Shown here one piece after another: positions 25,416 through 32,855 of a stretch of DNA of 64,000 nucleotides (positions within the stretch are counted from its first letter, which is position 1; each line of letters starts with the position of its first letter). The DNA is taken from assembly GCA_030040995.1 (NCBI GenBank), contig JASHOS010000273.1, positions 1 through 64,000 of the forward strand, read 5' to 3'. This stretch comes from Terriglobia bacterium. Its GTDB lineage: Bacteria; Acidobacteriota; Terriglobia; UBA7540. Under the pieces are notes generated by a model. It saw nothing but the letters and a program-made list of their open reading frames with translations. It had not been told where the DNA came from and ran no database searches. A program made the position numbers and the translations under genes.

Positions 25416-25754
25416 CCAGGTTACAATGCGGTCTGGCCTTCCCTAACGTACCAGATCAGGAACCGGCGGGTCAATCGAAGCGCAGAGGCGGCTTTATGCC
25501 GCCACATTGTGTGGCGGGCTAAACCCGCCTCTACAGCAGATCCAGAAACTGATGCACTACACGATCAGCTGTCAGGTCTCAACAAATCTCCGCTCGCCCT
25601 CTTTAGGGAAAGCTGTCATGCTGCTTCGCGACATTCGCGAAGCTATGAAAAGAACCCTGCCCTCGCCCCCTTTGGGGGAGAGGGCGGCGCGCAGCGCCGG
25701 GTGAGGGGGTACCGAGAAAATACACTGATACGCCGTGCACAGATCGAATGCGCT
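25416..25754. repeat. Intergenic gap with family C and family A repeats
   Basis: 25484-25535 is a family C palindrome: GGCGGCTTTATGCCGCC followed by GGCGGGCTAAACCCGCC. 25619-25711 is a family A copy preceded by GCTTCGCGACATTCGCGAAG, a lead-in it shares with the copy at 38636. No gene is seen; promoters for thrS and the TPM gene must lie here. Confidence 0.8.
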
Positions 25755-26567
25755 ATGTTTAATCACCGATACCTGAAGGGCAACCGTTCATTGAGACCGC
25801 AGCAAGCTACCCTCTTTGCCGTGCTTGTGGTCTTGTGTTTGCCACTGGCAGGATTTGCGGAGCAACCCTCCAGTCTCAAGCCGCAAGGCTACGTGAACGA
25901 TTTCGCCCATGTGCTCAGCGGCGATGCCGCGAGCCAACTCGCGGCTCTATGCGAGGAAGTGGACCAAAAAGCGCACGCGCAGATTGCCGTGGTCACGGTT
26001 CATTCTCTCGGTGGCGAGCCCATCGACATGTTTGCTAACAATCTCTTCACCAAATGGGGGATCGGCTATAAGGGAACTGACCGTGGGGTGATGATTCTCC
26101 TCGCCGTCAATGACCGCCGCTATCGGGTGGAAGTGGGCTATGGCCTCGAGCCTGTGCTGACGGATGGCCTTGTGGGGCGATTCGGGCGCGAGGCCGTTCC
26201 CGCGTTCAAGGCAGGCCAATACGGCGCGGGAGTCAGCGAGCTGGCGCTTAACGTAGCTGCAACCATTGCCCAGGCAAGTGGCGTGAAACTCGCTAGCCCA
26301 GTCGATGCGATTCCCACCTATCGGCAGAAGCCGCAGCCGATAAATCCCGTTCTTCCCTTCCTCGGCATTCTGGTGCTTCTGGGACTTCTCAGCTCATTTC
26401 GCTCCCGGTTTCGAGGTCCAGGAGGCCGCTGGCGAGGAGGACTGTGGGGCGGGCCGTGGCTTGGGGGTGGTTTCGGAGGTTTCGGCGGAGGTGGGTTCGG
26501 CGGCGGCGGATTCGGCGGATTTGGTGGAGGCGCATCCGGTGGAGGAGGAGCGAGCGGCGGCTGGTGA
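25755..26567 (+). CDS. TPM-domain (YgcG-type) secreted or membrane protein
   Basis: 270 residues from ATG 25755; the open frame further upstream is repeat DNA. Signal peptide with core LFAVLVVLCLPLAGFA. The TPM domain (about 40-190) shows PQGYVNDFAHVLSGDAASQL, AQIAVVTVHSLGGEPIDMFA, NNLFTKWGIGYKGTDRGVMI and YRVEVGYGLEPVLTDGLVGR. A transmembrane helix (PVLPFLGILVLLGLLSSF) and a Gly/Phe/Trp-rich tail of GGFGGG-type repeats follow, typical of the family. TPM proteins are linked to membrane or photosystem protein turnover and often act near LemA, which is absent here. Confidence 0.92.
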   Translation: MFNHRYLKGNRSLRPQQATLFAVLVVLCLPLAGFAEQPSSLKPQGYVNDFAHVLSGDAASQLAALCEEVDQKAHAQIAVVTVHSLGGEPIDMFANNLFTKWGIGYKGTDRGVMILLAVNDRRYRVEVGYGLEPVLTDGLVGRFGREAVPAFKAGQYGAGVSELALNVAATIAQASGVKLASPVDAIPTYRQKPQPINPVLPFLGILVLLGLLSSFRSRFRGPGGRWRGGLWGGPWLGGGFGGFGGGGFGGGGFGGFGGGASGGGGASGGW

Positions 26568-26891
26568 GCGCCCCATAGGATAGAGCGGCCCTTCGGGCAT
26601 ACAAATCTGTGGGTTCCGGGGCGCGGAGAGCGGGTGGCGCAGCGCGGCCTTACGGCCGCAATCAAAGTTATTGATACTGTGCCCTCTCCCTCGGGAGAGG
26701 GTGGGCCTCGGCCGGCGTTCTCTCCAGCCGGCGTGGGCCGGGTGAGGGGGTCGCCAAAAAGCTTGCCGAAAAAACAAGATTTCACGACCTTGCAATGCAG
26801 AGTTTCCCGTTTCTGGAAACTCTGCGGCTTTCGTCCCGGAACTCAAGAAGAGCCGCAGACTCTCTGAAATGCGAGAGTTTGCGCTACCCAG
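26568..26891. repeat. Composite family A repeat with trailing hairpin module
   Basis: 26637-26770 is a long family A copy: ..GCGGCCTTACGGCCGC, CCCTCTCCCTCGGGAGAGGG, GCCGGCGTTCTCTCCAGCCG, GGGTGAGGGGGTCGCC. It continues into AAAACAAGATTTCACGACCT and TGCAATGCAGAGTTTCC with the hairpin AGAGTTTCC/GGAAACTCT at about 26809-26823. The same trailing module follows the copies at 32455 and 35558. No gene is seen. Confidence 0.8.
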
Positions 26892-27848
26892 CTATTCCCT
26901 GTTCCCTGCCCCGCGGCGGAGCAAGTCCTCGATTTCGTGAAGGTAGGGCATTGAGTCGGAACAGGTGACGCGACTCACCACGATGGCGGCGGCAGCGTTG
27001 CCGTACTGCAAGCACTCGTCGACTGGGAGCCCCCGATCCAGCGCGTAAAGAAATCCGGCAGCGAACCCATCACCGGCGCCGATCGCGCTCACCACACGCA
27101 GCGGCAGAGGCGGCAGTGAGTACGACTGGCCGCCGCTATATGCCTCCACACCCTTCTCGCCGAGCTTGCGAACAATCAGTTTCACGCCTGAGTTCACGAG
27201 CACGCGGAGCTGCCCGGCCACATCGCTCGCGCCGGCCAGGAGCGCAATCTCCTGCTCATTGCCGAGGAGGACCTCGACCCAGGGCAGGGCGGCGCGAGCC
27301 TGCCGGCCTGCTGCCTCCGGCGAAGGCCAGGAGCTGGCGCGATAATCGACGTCCAGCACGGTGCGCAGCCCGGCTTCGCGCGCTACCTGGAGCGCGCTCA
27401 GCGTGGCCTCACGCGCCGGCGAAGCCGCAAGACTCGTGCCGTTGGTGACGAACATTCGCGCCTGCCGCGCATAGGCAAGTTCCCCGGCTCCCACCTTGAC
27501 CTGCGCATCCGCGGGATCGCGCCGGTAAAAGACCTGGCGGAAGCTCGCGGGCGGGCAAATCTCCGTAAGGCACAACGAAGTGTTGTAATCTTCAGCCAAT
27601 TGCACGTGCTCGATATCCACGCCTTCGCGGCGCAAAAAGCCGAGCAGAAAATCGGCAAGCTCGTCTTTGCCCACGCTGCTGATCATGCCCACTTTTAAGC
27701 CAAGCCGGGCCAGCCCGACGGCAATGTTCGCGCTCGAGCCTCCGAGGTGGCGTGAAAAGCGCTCCACCTCGGGAAGCGGGCGGTGATGCTCGACGGCGTA
27801 TAAATCGTAACCAATGCGTCCGAGAACACAAACGTCAAGGTTCATCAT
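26892..27848 (-). CDS. PfkB-family sugar kinase, IolC-like
   Basis: 318 residues. HLGGSSANIAVGLARLGLKV is the N-terminal PfkB signature region and VSAIGAGDGFAAGFLYALDR the C-terminal signature with the catalytic Asp. LDVDYRASSWPSPE resembles the DxDxRxxxW segment of 5-dehydro-2-deoxygluconokinase (IolC) and of 2-keto-3-deoxygluconate kinases. Its stop overlaps nothing downstream, but its own start overlaps the end of the aldolase gene (ATGA at 27845-27848), giving a coupled aldolase-kinase pair as in inositol catabolism. Substrate remains unproven. Confidence 0.88.
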   Translation of the reverse strand: MMNLDVCVLGRIGYDLYAVEHHRPLPEVERFSRHLGGSSANIAVGLARLGLKVGMISSVGKDELADFLLGFLRREGVDIEHVQLAEDYNTSLCLTEICPPASFRQVFYRRDPADAQVKVGAGELAYARQARMFVTNGTSLAASPAREATLSALQVAREAGLRTVLDVDYRASSWPSPEAAGRQARAALPWVEVLLGNEQEIALLAGASDVAGQLRVLVNSGVKLIVRKLGEKGVEAYSGGQSYSLPPLPLRVVSAIGAGDGFAAGFLYALDRGLPVDECLQYGNAAAAIVVSRVTCSDSMPYLHEIEDLLRRGAGNRE

Positions 27849-28840
27849 TGCAACAGGCGCAGCGCTTCTTCGATCCCGGCTCCGCGGTGGACTAATGCCG
27901 TGAGCGCGCGGCTCATCAGGAACGGATCGAGCTCACCGGGAAAGAGTAAGTTCCGCCCAATCACGGCGCCCCTCACCTGCGGGCCAGCCGATAATCCTTG
28001 GGCGAAGTCACGGAGGGCTTCGGTGGGGTCTTCTCGCGCCGGGCCGCCCAGGAGAAGAATAGGAAGAGTCGTCGACCGGCAAACGCGCGCGAAATCGCTT
28101 CCATAGGGAAGTTTCAACCATACGCTAAGTGAGGATTCGCCCATCGCTGACGCAACACCGCATTGACGGATGAGCGATTCCATGTCGCGCAGCGTCTCAT
28201 ACCTTTCCCCGAGATTTCTTACTGCTAGAGGCTCGAGAAAGGCAGCCAAGCGGCGCCGCCGCAGCTCGTTCATGGCCGTCGCGCAGGCCAGCATAGTTCT
28301 TCCCGAGGCCGGGTCCTGAAGGTCCAGGCGCCAGAGCATTTTCCCCGCCTCGCACCGCAACTCGCGAAGGCGCCGCGCGGTGAAGCCCGTAAAGCTGTCC
28401 TCCATCTCGAAAACGGCTCCGGCGATGCCACCCCGGTTCATGCTTCCAGCGAGCACGCGATGGTCAAGAAAGCCCGGGCCGCCACGACGGCGCTCAAGAT
28501 AGTTCAGGAGAAACAGTTCTTCCATCACGTCGGGAGAGGCCAGAACGCCGTCCACGTCCGGGTCCTGAAGCACTCGCCGGGCCCGAGACAGTAAATCGAA
28601 CCGGTCGCCCATCGCCAGGGCATTCCCGCGAATCGCCGTAAAGCCGCGCGCGGGATGATCGAGAGCCACGAGCACCAGTTTTCCGTCAAGCGTCAAGTGC
28701 AAGCGCCGCTTCCGCCGTCGAGCCTCCTGTTCTACCCTTTGACGCCCATGGACGCGCAGCTCCGTGATTTCTTCAAAATCGGCTGCCGTCAGATGGCCGC
28801 CTTGCACTCCCTCCGGATCTCCAATAGTACGCCTTCTCAT
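27845..28840 (-). CDS. Cgl0159-like aldolase, (beta/alpha)8 fold
   Basis: 331 residues from ATG 28840, with GGAG five bases upstream. LVLVALDHPARGFTAIRGNA, LASPDVMEELFLLNYLERRR, HRVLAGSMNRGGIAGAVFEM and DSFTGF follow the Cgl0159/LacD-DeoC-like family found in inositol-catabolism loci of Actinobacteria. LWLKLPYGSDF-type and LPILLLGGPAREDPTEALRD segments fit late barrel strands, and a Lys in VWLKLPYG is a candidate Schiff-base residue. Coupled to the PfkB kinase, it may cleave the phosphorylated product (2-deoxy-5-keto-gluconate-6-phosphate aldolase-like). This is a family-level inference. Confidence 0.8.
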   Translation of the reverse strand: MRRRTIGDPEGVQGGHLTAADFEEITELRVHGRQRVEQEARRRKRRLHLTLDGKLVLVALDHPARGFTAIRGNALAMGDRFDLLSRARRVLQDPDVDGVLASPDVMEELFLLNYLERRRGGPGFLDHRVLAGSMNRGGIAGAVFEMEDSFTGFTARRLRELRCEAGKMLWRLDLQDPASGRTMLACATAMNELRRRRLAAFLEPLAVRNLGERYETLRDMESLIRQCGVASAMGESSLSVWLKLPYGSDFARVCRSTTLPILLLGGPAREDPTEALRDFAQGLSAGPQVRGAVIGRNLLFPGELDPFLMSRALTALVHRGAGIEEALRLLQ

Positions 28841-28851
28841 TATTTCTCCAT

Positions 28852-28920
28852 AGCGTAGGGGTAGGGCTTGCCCTATCCTGGTTGATTTTCGGGCGGTAAT
28901 CAAGGGGATGGCAAGCCGTC
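28852..28920. repeat. Dispersed repeat, copy 2 (inverted relative to 9918-9987)
   Basis: From AGCGTAGGGGTAGGGCTTGC to GGATGGCAAGCCGTC. Its reverse complement aligns along nearly the whole length with 9918-9987. Confidence 0.8.
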
Positions 28921-29012
28921 ACCCGACGTTACCTTCGCTTCTGGCCAACGCATCCCGGCCATGCTTTGACACGCGCTTCCGCCTGTGTGAAGATTACGGG
29001 CTGGAGTTTGCT

Positions 29013-31751
29013 ATGCGCACCGAGCGATGGGCCCGCTGGATCACTCTAATCATATTTATTCTACTGGTCTTTGCCCCGTTGTTTACCTCGGGCGTAGGTT
29101 TGCTCGTGGACTGGCTATGGTTCCGGCAAGAGGGCTTTGACGTCATCTATACGACTATCCTGAAAACGCAAGTTGGATTAAGCGCCTGGTGCGGCCTCGG
29201 ATTCGTTGTCGTGGCCGCGCTGAATCTGCTCGTCGCCCGCAGGATTTCCCATCACGCCGGGTACCACCTCTACACCCAAATCGTCGAGTTCCCTGCCCTG
29301 GAACGGTTCAACGCCATTTTCCGGAGCGTCATCTGGATCGCCGTGGTGCTGGTGGGTTACTTCGCGGGCGAATGGGCCACTACCCACTGGCTGGATTACC
29401 TTCTCTTCTCCCACCCGGTGCGCATGGCCGAAGCCGATCCGCTCTTCGGACTCAACCTGAGCTTTTACATGTTCCGGCTGCCGTTCGTCTGGTTCCTTTA
29501 CCATTATGCCTGGGCCATCCTGGTTGCGTGCCTGCTGAGCGCCGCCTTCCTCTACTTTGTGGAAGGCGGAGTATGGATCACGCCGCGGGGCGCGTCAATG
29601 GCGAGGGGCGCGCGCGCTCACCTGATGGTTTTGGCCGGCCTTGGCTTCCTCCTTTTCGCGTGGCGGGCGCGCCTCGGAATGTATAACCTCCTTTATTCGT
29701 CGCGCGGCCTGATCTTTGGCGCAAGCTATACGGATATCCATGCCGCCTGGCCAGTGCTCTGGATTTTGCTGGCGATTTGCGTCCTTACCGCAGGGACGTT
29801 CTTTGTGGGCGCCCGGACGAAGAGTCTCCGCCCGGCAATCATCTCCATCGCCGGTCTCATCGTAATTGCGATCCTCGGCGGCGCGGTCTACCCGGCGATC
29901 GTCCAGCAATACGTGGTCACTCCCAACGAGCTGGCGAAAGAAGAGCCTTACATCGCGCAAGCCATTCATTTCACCCGCCAAGCCTATGCCCTCAACCGCT
30001 TCGACGCTCGCGCCTTTCCAGCAATCCAGGACCTCAGCCTGCAATCGGTGCGCGATAACAGCGCAACCATCCGCAACATCCGGCTATGGGATCATCAGCC
30101 GCTCCTCTCCACCTTTCAGCAGCTTCAGGAAATCCGCACCTATTATGATTTTGCCCGCGTCTATAACGACCGTTACCAGGTGGACGGCGATGACCGGCAG
30201 GTCTCGCTCTCCGTCCGCGAGCTCGCCTCGAGCAGTCTCCCCGACCCCAACTGGGTGAACCAACACTTGATCTATACGCACGGATACGGCATCTGCATGG
30301 GCCCGGTGAATGAGTCTACTTCGGATGGCCTGCCGGTGCTGTTCATCGAGAATATCCCACCCGCATCCACCATCCCGTTGAAGATTACGTGCCCGCAGAT
30401 CTATTTTGGCCAGCTTTCCAACAATTACTGCATCGTAAGGACGCGAGCCAAGGAGTTCGATTATCCTTCCGGGGAAGACAACATTTATACCGTCTACGCC
30501 GGCTCCGGCGGTATTCCCATTCACGGTTTCTGGCGGCGGGTGCTTTTCGCTCTCCGTTTCCAGCAAGTGAACATTTTGCTCTCCGGCTACATCCAGCCAT
30601 CCAGCCGTATCATTATTTACCGGCGCATCCTGGACCGAGTCGGCCGCTTGACTCCTTTCCTCGCCTTCGACAGCCACCCTTATCCCGTCATCTCCCAGGA
30701 TGGAGCCATTTACTGGATGCTGGACGGCTACACGACCTCAAATCAGTATCCCTATTCGGACCCCACCTCTGGCGTAGGAAATTATATTCGCAACTCGGTG
30801 AAGGTCACGATCGACGCCTATAGCGGCCAAGTGCGATTTTATATCGCGGACCCTACCGATCCCCTGATTCAGGCCTACGCCCGCATTTTCCCCGGCGTGT
30901 TTCATCCGCTTTCGGAAATGCCCGCCGACCTGCGAGCTCACATCCGGTATCCGCAGGACTTTTTTAGTATTCAGGCCAGCAAATACGCCGTCTTCCATAT
31001 GACTGACCCGCGCGTTTTCTACAGCAAAGAAGACCTTTGGCGCGTCGCCAGCCAAACCAACGCCGGCGCGATGATGCCGATGACGCCTTACTACACGATT
31101 ATGAAGCTGCCCGAGGTAGGCCAGGCCGAAGAGTTTGTCCTGATGATCCCATTCACGCCCGCGCGCAAGAACAATATGATTGCCTGGATGGCGGCGCGCT
31201 GCGATGCGCCCAACTACGGAAAAGTTCTCGTTTTTACTTTTCCGAAAGAGAAGCTGGTGTATGGCCCGCAGCAGATTGAATCCCGGATCGACCAGAACCC
31301 TACCATCTCGCAGCAACTCACCCTATGGGATCAGGGAGGGTCAAAGGTGGTCCGCGGTACCCTTCTCGTGATCCCCGTGCAGAATGCCGTCCTCTATATT
31401 GAGCCGCTCTACCTTGCCGCCCAGGCTGGCGCCGCGCTGCCGCAACTGAAGCGCGTGATTGTGGCTTACTCTGACCACGTGGTCATGCAGCCTACCCTCG
31501 GTGATGCTCTCGATGAAATTTTCGGTGGCTCCGTGGAGGCGGGATTGCCCGCCGGCGCGGCTGCGGCTCAGATACCCGGCCAGCCTGCCGCTCAGGTCCG
31601 GCAAGCCCTTGCCAGCGTCAAATCCCTCATCCAACAGGCTAACGACCATTTCCAGCGCGCCCAGCAGGATCTGCGCCGGGGCGATTGGAGCGGCTACGGG
31701 CAGGAGCTGAACGCTCTCGGACAAATCCTGAGGCAACTGCAAGCGAAATGA
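29013..31751 (+). CDS. UPF0182 family large membrane protein
   Basis: 912 residues from ATG 29013, with GGAG six bases upstream; the frame is open to 28908. About seven transmembrane helices lie in the first 310 residues (ITLIIFILLVFAPLFTSGVG, LGFVVVAALNLLVA, WIAVVLVGYFAGEWATTHWL, AILVACLLSAAFLYF, LMVLAGLGFLLFAW, WPVLWILLAICVLTAGTFF, IISIAGLIVIAILGGAVYPA), followed by a large extracytoplasmic domain with VVTPNELAKEEPYIAQAIHF, TRQAYAL and MTPYYTIMKLPE, then an Ala/Gln-rich helical end. This is the standard UPF0182 (COG1615) architecture; function is unknown. Stands alone. Confidence 0.93.
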   Translation: MRTERWARWITLIIFILLVFAPLFTSGVGLLVDWLWFRQEGFDVIYTTILKTQVGLSAWCGLGFVVVAALNLLVARRISHHAGYHLYTQIVEFPALERFNAIFRSVIWIAVVLVGYFAGEWATTHWLDYLLFSHPVRMAEADPLFGLNLSFYMFRLPFVWFLYHYAWAILVACLLSAAFLYFVEGGVWITPRGASMARGARAHLMVLAGLGFLLFAWRARLGMYNLLYSSRGLIFGASYTDIHAAWPVLWILLAICVLTAGTFFVGARTKSLRPAIISIAGLIVIAILGGAVYPAIVQQYVVTPNELAKEEPYIAQAIHFTRQAYALNRFDARAFPAIQDLSLQSVRDNSATIRNIRLWDHQPLLSTFQQLQEIRTYYDFARVYNDRYQVDGDDRQVSLSVRELASSSLPDPNWVNQHLIYTHGYGICMGPVNESTSDGLPVLFIENIPPASTIPLKITCPQIYFGQLSNNYCIVRTRAKEFDYPSGEDNIYTVYAGSGGIPIHGFWRRVLFALRFQQVNILLSGYIQPSSRIIIYRRILDRVGRLTPFLAFDSHPYPVISQDGAIYWMLDGYTTSNQYPYSDPTSGVGNYIRNSVKVTIDAYSGQVRFYIADPTDPLIQAYARIFPGVFHPLSEMPADLRAHIRYPQDFFSIQASKYAVFHMTDPRVFYSKEDLWRVASQTNAGAMMPMTPYYTIMKLPEVGQAEEFVLMIPFTPARKNNMIAWMAARCDAPNYGKVLVFTFPKEKLVYGPQQIESRIDQNPTISQQLTLWDQGGSKVVRGTLLVIPVQNAVLYIEPLYLAAQAGAALPQLKRVIVAYSDHVVMQPTLGDALDEIFGGSVEAGLPAGAAAAQIPGQPAAQVRQALASVKSLIQQANDHFQRAQQDLRRGDWSGYGQELNALGQILRQLQAK

Positions 31752-32037
31752 ATTATGAACACTGACCGAGACCGCAGCCCTCTCCCAGGGGAGAGGGTGC
31801 CCGACGAAGGAGGGCGGGTGAGGGGTCTTTTACCATTCTGGTCGACTTTGACGTGACCCTGGAATTGATCCCGGTCTTATCGTTCCCTCCACAGCCTAAA
31901 ACCCGCCGTTCACATGCACGTTATTCATCGCCGTGTATTGGGGGGCTTCCCCGCCTGCGGTCCGCAATTCGTCGTTAAGAATTCATAATTCAAAATTCCT
32001 TGTGGTAGATGATCTATGGGAGTATACTGGCTTTGGT
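31752..32037. repeat. Gap with short family A repeat and PadR promoter region
   Basis: 31776-31828 is a family A copy (CCCTCTCCCAGGGGAGAGGG ... GGGCGGGTGAGGGG). 31975-31998 is AT-rich (AATTCATAATTCAAAATTCC), resembling the stretch before the third permease gene. No gene is seen. Confidence 0.75.
32000..32028 (+). promoter_or_regulatory. Sigma-70-type promoter for the PadR gene
   Basis: TTGTGG at 32000-32005, 17-bp spacer, TATACT at 32023-32028. Transcription would start near 32035, three bases before the ATG at 32038, implying a nearly leaderless message. Confidence 0.65.
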
Positions 32038-32394
32038 ATGCCAAAACGGGGAGCACCACCGCTTCAAGGAGACCTGCTGCAGGGCACTCTGGACATGCTT
32101 ATCCTGCAGACGCTGGTGCTGGGTCCGGCTCACGGGCACACTATCGCCCACGTGATCGAGCGCCGCTCGGAAGATGTTCTTCAGGTAGAGCATGGCTCCC
32201 TCTACCCCGCCCTTCATCGGATCGAGGACCGTGGCTGGATCACCTCGTTCTGGGGAACTTCAGAGAATAACCGCAAAGCGCGCTATTACCGTCTGACTTC
32301 AACCGGCCGCAAACAATTGGCTGAACAGACCAGTCGGTGGGAGCAGTTGACGGGGGCGATTGCGCGCGTGATGCGGCCGGCGACGGAAGTGTGA
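32038..32394 (+). CDS. PadR-family transcriptional regulator (acidobacterial type)
   Basis: 118 residues. [20 protein letters not shown], then [20 protein letters not shown] and [36 protein letters not shown] are the PadR winged helix and wing. This compact PadR subgroup is found next to ADOP permease genes in Acidobacteriota and presumably controls them. ATG 32038 is chosen because a promoter ends just before it and the family starts with a short polar lead. A C-terminal helix ends the protein, likely for dimerisation. The three downstream permease genes are on the same strand. Confidence 0.93.
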   Translation: MPKRGAPPLQGDLLQGTLDMLILQTLVLGPAHGHTIAHVIERRSEDVLQVEHGSLYPALHRIEDRGWITSFWGTSENNRKARYYRLTSTGRKQLAEQTSRWEQLTGAIARVMRPATEV

Positions 32395-32855
32395 CGAGTG
32401 ACAAGCCGGTAGCGCAAACCCTACTTTTGGGTCTACGGTTTTTCTTACCCACGGACCGCAGGGGGCGGGTGGCGCAGACATGCTTCGTATGTCTGCGGTC
32501 ACTGCGGGTGTGGCGGGCAGCGCACCGCGGCCTTGTAGCTGCAACCGACGCTAATAGAAACTCTGCCCTCGCCCCCTTCGGGGAGAGGGTGGCGCGAGTC
32601 GGGTGAGGGGGTAGTTAGAAACCTTGCTAAAAAACAAGATTTCACGACCTTGTAATACAGACCCCGGTTTTGGCTCTGCCGTTCTTCTTACACAACAACG
32701 GCAGGGGTAGCCACAGTCAATCGCCTTTTGATTGGCCGTGGCCTTTTTCGTTCTTGGATTATACATTCTTGATATTGCTATCCAATGCAAAATCGCGAGA
32801 CCCGCGGTCAGAAAAGCACTGACCGTTGCTACCACCACCATAGGCATTAACGAAA
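32395..32855. repeat. 461-bp gap: composite family A repeat upstream of first ADOP gene
   Basis: 32455-32640 contains GCAGACATGCTTCGTATGTC, GCCCCCTTCGGGGAGAGGG and GGGTGAGGGGGT. 32628-32755 holds the trailing module AAAACAAGATTTCACGACCT, a hairpin CTGCCGTT/AACGGCAG, then GTCAATCGCCTTTTGATTGG. That last block recurs almost unchanged at 35779-35805. No gene is seen. Confidence 0.8.

Noticed and set aside
25416-25754. T-box or leader attenuator before thrS
   Set aside because: I looked for a specifier loop and the TGGNACC-type antiterminator box and did not find them; the hairpins here belong to dispersed repeats.
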